From the NCBI GenBank assembly GCA_900557655.1, contig USTX01000021.1, positions 1-8,613 of the forward strand: a DNA stretch of 8,613 nt. The letters run 5' to 3'. A program made the position numbers and the translations under genes. The notes under the pieces are model-generated. The model had not been told where the DNA came from, did not search any database, and saw only the letters and a program-made list of their open reading frames with translations. The stretch is from an uncultured Eubacteriales bacterium. GTDB lineage: Bacteria; Bacillota; Clostridia; Christensenellales; UBA1242. Of this stretch, positions 7,141 through 8,613 are shown piece by piece. The number at the start of each line of letters is the position of its first letter. Position 1 is the stretch's first letter.

Positions 7141-7210
7141 GTTCTTACAGCCAAAGACAGCAAGTGGCGCGCTATTAGGTGCCTTAAATATCTTGCCGAG
7201 GTAAACAAAT
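7141..7210 (+). ncRNA. L10-leader: autoregulatory RNA of the rplJL operon
   Basis: The sequence carries the hallmarks of the L10 leader of Gram-positive rplJL operons: a CCAAAGACAGCAAG block on the 5' side and CTTAAATATCTTGCCGAGG on the 3' side. Visible pairings are TTAC (7145-7148) with GTAA (7201-7204), GCAAG (7160-7164) with CTTGC (7192-7196), and an inner hairpin GGCGC (7166-7170) with GTGCC (7179-7183). The unpaired purines between the stems fit the kink-turn-like site bound by the L10-L12 complex. In Bacillus subtilis this binding causes transcription termination before rplJ; the terminator just downstream here suggests the same mode. Confidence 0.88.
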
Positions 7211-7222
7211 TGTTGATTTTTC

Positions 7223-7256
7223 AACCCTTATGTTTTTGACTGCATAAGGGTTTTTT
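7223..7256 (+). terminator. Attenuator-type terminator between the L10 leader and rplJ
   Basis: AACCCTTATG (7223-7232) pairs with CATAAGGGTT (7243-7252) around a ten-base loop, followed by six T bases (7251-7256). It is a complete intrinsic terminator placed after the promoter and leader but 33 bases before the rplJ start, so it must be conditional for the operon to be expressed. It fits control of rplJL by L10-L12 binding to the leader. Confidence 0.88.
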
Positions 7257-7288
7257 AATTGCTTTTCACACTTTTAAGGAGGAATAAA

Positions 7289-7777
7289 ATGTCAGCAAAT
7301 TTTGAAAACAAAAAAGTTATCGTTGATGAAATCAAAAATTATGCTAGCAACGCAAAAACGATTGTGCTTGTTGACTATAAGGGGCTTACGGTTGCGCAAG
7401 TAACTGAGCTTAGAAATGCTTTCCGTGCGGCTGGTTGCGTTTATAAGGTTTATAAAAACAGACTTATGAAACGTGCATTTAGCGAGCTTGGAATCAATTT
7501 TGAAGACAGCCTTTTAGAGGGAACAACTGCGGTTGCGTTCTCAGATACTGACGTTGTTGCGCCTGCTAAAATTGCGGTTGACGGGGAAACTAAATACAAA
7601 GTTATGAAGGTTAAAGCTGGTTACGTTGAGGGCAAACTTTGCAATCTTGACGAAATCAAGGCTATTGCTTCTATCCCTTCAAAAGAAGTTTTGGTTGCAC
7701 AATTACTTGGTATGCTTACGAACCCTATGCGTTCGCTTGCTGTTGCGGTTAACGAAATCGCAAAGAAAAACGCCTAA
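7289..7777 (+). CDS. rplJ: Large ribosomal subunit protein L10
   Basis: L10 is the base of the ribosomal stalk: its N-terminal domain binds 23S rRNA together with L11, and its C-terminal helix carries the L12 dimers that recruit translation GTPases. The 162 residues fit the usual bacterial length. Family features are VIVDEIK near the start, VLVDYKGLTVAQVTELR, and KVYKNRLMKRA. The tail EVLVAQLLGMLTNPMRSLAVAVNEIAKK is split here as the QLLGML segment and the L12-binding helix SLAVAVNEIAKK. The short tail favours two L12 dimers rather than three (inference from length). The start at 7289 follows AAGGAGG (7276-7282) with six bases of spacing; an upstream in-frame start at 7259 is rejected because it would lie against the attenuator T run. 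It probably feeds back on its own operon through the leader. rplL follows after 30 bases. Confidence 0.98.
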   Translation: MSANFENKKVIVDEIKNYASNAKTIVLVDYKGLTVAQVTELRNAFRAAGCVYKVYKNRLMKRAFSELGINFEDSLLEGTTAVAFSDTDVVAPAKIAVDGETKYKVMKVKAGYVEGKLCNLDEIKAIASIPSKEVLVAQLLGMLTNPMRSLAVAVNEIAKKNA

Positions 7778-7807
7778 TTAAGGCAAAAAATTAAAGGAGA
7801 AATTAAA

Positions 7808-8182
7808 ATGGCAGATATCAAAAAAATGTTAGAAGAAATTAAAGGTATGACGGTTGTTGAGCTTAACGACCTTGTTCATGCTATTGAAGAAGAATTTGGT
7901 GTTAGCGCGGCTGCAATGGCTGTTGCTGCTCCTGCTGCTGGTGGCGCTGCTGCTCCAGCTGAAGAAGAGAAAACTGAGTTTAACGTAGTGCTTAAAGAAG
8001 TAGGCGCTAACAAAATCGCTGTTATCAAAGTTGTTCGTGAAATCACTGGGCTTGGTCTTGCTGAGTCTAAGGCTATGGTTGAAACTGCAAACGCAACAAT
8101 CAAAGAAAACGTAAACAAAGAAGCAGCAAACGAAATGGTTGCTAAGTTTAAAGAAGCTGGCGCAACTGTTGAACTTAAATAG
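7808..8182 (+). CDS. rplL: Large ribosomal subunit protein L7/L12
   Basis: L12 forms the mobile stalk that recruits IF2, EF-Tu, EF-G and release factors to the ribosome. The 124 residues show the standard layout: a dimerising N-terminal domain (1-35), an Ala/Pro/Gly hinge (about 36-52, with [15 protein letters not shown]), and a globular C-terminal domain (53-124). Factor-binding positions known from E. coli are kept: K63, K69, I70, I73, K74, R77 and K88, within [20 protein letters not shown]. The usual Ala-Pro and following Gly after the VE of this domain are replaced ([12 protein letters not shown]), which is mildly unusual. AAAGGAGA at 7793-7800 is the ribosome binding site. It is co-transcribed with rplJ and ends before the terminator at 8231. 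Its codons are GCT/GCA-rich for Ala, unlike the GCG-rich neighbours, as expected for very high expression. Confidence 0.98.
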   Translation: MADIKKMLEEIKGMTVVELNDLVHAIEEEFGVSAAAMAVAAPAAGGAAAPAEEEKTEFNVVLKEVGANKIAVIKVVREITGLGLAESKAMVETANATIKENVNKEAANEMVAKFKEAGATVELK

Positions 8183-8230
8183 TTTAGTGCAAACAAAAAC
8201 TGCAAAAACAATAAAATAAGTGTGAAAAAT

Positions 8231-8256
8231 AAAGCCCCTCAACTGAGGGGTTTTTG
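8231..8256. terminator. Bidirectional intrinsic terminator between rplL and rplI
   Basis: AAAGCCCCTC (8231-8240) pairs with GAGGGGTTTTT (8245-8255) around the loop AACT, with six perfect GC-rich pairs (CCCCTC/GAGGGG) extended by A-T pairs and one G-U pair. The T run follows on the plus strand. On the minus strand the same hairpin is followed by GCTTTATTTTT, so it can also end transcription coming from rplI. It lies between the two convergent stop codons. Confidence 0.92.
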
Positions 8257-8269
8257 TTTCGCATTTTTA

Positions 8270-8613
8270 CTATTCAGCCTTGGTGACGATTACTGAGACC
8301 TTGCCCGTAACCTCGGGATAAAGTTTGATAGGCACCAAAAAGTTGCCAGCGGTTTTGATTGGCTGGTCAATAACAATCTTTTTGCGGTCAATTGAAAAGC
8401 CAAGTTTTTCAAGTTCGTCGGCCACCTCTTTGTTAGTAACTGAGCCGAACGCCTTGCCATTCGCGCCAAAAGCGATTGAAATATTAAGCGTTACGCCGGT
8501 AAGTTTTTTGGCAATCTCTTGCGCCTCAGCCTTTTGTTGAGCTTTAAGGCGAGCCTCGGCCTCTTTTTGTTGGTTGTTTACGCTAACGTTGGCGGCATTT
8601 GCGGGGACGGCCA
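8270..8613 (-). CDS. rplI: Large ribosomal subunit protein L9 (5' end cut by window edge)
   Basis: L9 binds 23S rRNA near the base of the L1 stalk and helps hold the reading frame. Visible are 113 residues, starting at the AVPA that ends the N-terminal RNA-binding domain. They continue through the long charged connecting helix (QQKEAEARLKAQQKAEAQEI) into the C-terminal domain, with KLTGVTLNIS, GKAFGSVTNKEVADEL, FSIDRKKIVIDQPIKTAG and VPIKLYPEVTGKVSVIV. Typical L9 proteins have about 148-150 residues, so about 36 N-terminal residues, including the start, lie beyond the right edge. The stop is TAG at 8270-8272. It is convergent with rplL and shares its terminator. Usual partners of rplI are not in view. 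Confidence 0.97.
   Translation of the reverse strand, partial: AVPANAANVSVNNQQKEAEARLKAQQKAEAQEIAKKLTGVTLNISIAFGANGKAFGSVTNKEVADELEKLGFSIDRKKIVIDQPIKTAGNFLVPIKLYPEVTGKVSVIVTKAE

Noticed and set aside
7259..7288. Ten-codon longer start for rplJ
   Set aside because: It would begin right after the attenuator T run with no ribosome binding site, while the ATG at 7289 has an ideal AAGGAGG and matches the usual L10 N terminus.
7829..8242. Open frames on the minus strand opposite rplL (7829-8242 and 7876-8211)
   Set aside because: They are complements of the highly biased rplL sequence; the products are Phe/Ser/Cys- or Ala-rich and have no plausible start signals.
8325..8540. 71-codon open frame on the plus strand
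   Set aside because: It lies opposite rplI, which is clearly recognisable on the minus strand.

Overview
The window looks like chromosomal DNA from a low-to-moderate GC bacterium of the Gram-positive (Bacillota, Clostridia-like) type. The evidence is AGGAGG-type ribosome binding sites, AT-rich intergenic DNA with near-consensus sigma-A promoters, an L10-leader upstream of rplJ followed by an intrinsic terminator, and a Bacillota-like L12. TAA and TAG stops and TGG tryptophans fit the standard code. The exact lineage cannot be fixed from this sequence. No mobile element, CRISPR array, tRNA or rRNA was seen.

Layout: (1) 1-2621, minus strand: secA, nearly complete. It runs off the left edge exactly where the C-terminal zinc-binding tail should begin. 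(2) 2622-2861: a very AT-rich divergent promoter region with two short dyads. (3) 2862-6911, plus strand: one very large unrecognised gene of 1349 codons. It encodes a predicted membrane-anchored protein with a two-helix membrane hairpin flanked by charged coils, then a long, probably disordered, charged region with recurring short motifs, then a long alpha-helical C-terminal half ending in a small tandem repeat. It ends in a strong intrinsic terminator. (4) 6912-7288: a 377-base stretch without a gene. It holds that terminator, a pair of quasi-palindromic 13-base tandem repeats, a consensus promoter with an A/T-rich upstream tract, an L10-leader RNA and an attenuator-like terminator. (5) 7289-8182: rplJ-rplL, coding for the ribosomal stalk proteins L10 and L12. 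(6) 8231-8256: a terminator that can serve both strands. (7) 8270-8613, minus strand: the C-terminal three quarters of rplI (L9), running off the right edge.

The housekeeping genes (secretion motor, ribosomal stalk, L9) are ordinary proteins in an unusual order: rplJL stands as its own transcription unit, without rplK-rplA upstream or rpoB downstream. The rplJL leader appears set up for autoregulation by L10-L12 through transcription termination. The best candidate for something undescribed is the 1349-residue protein, above all its membrane hairpin and its roughly ten copies of a short Ala/Pro-Ile/Leu-Val motif, which look like repeated docking sites for an unknown partner.
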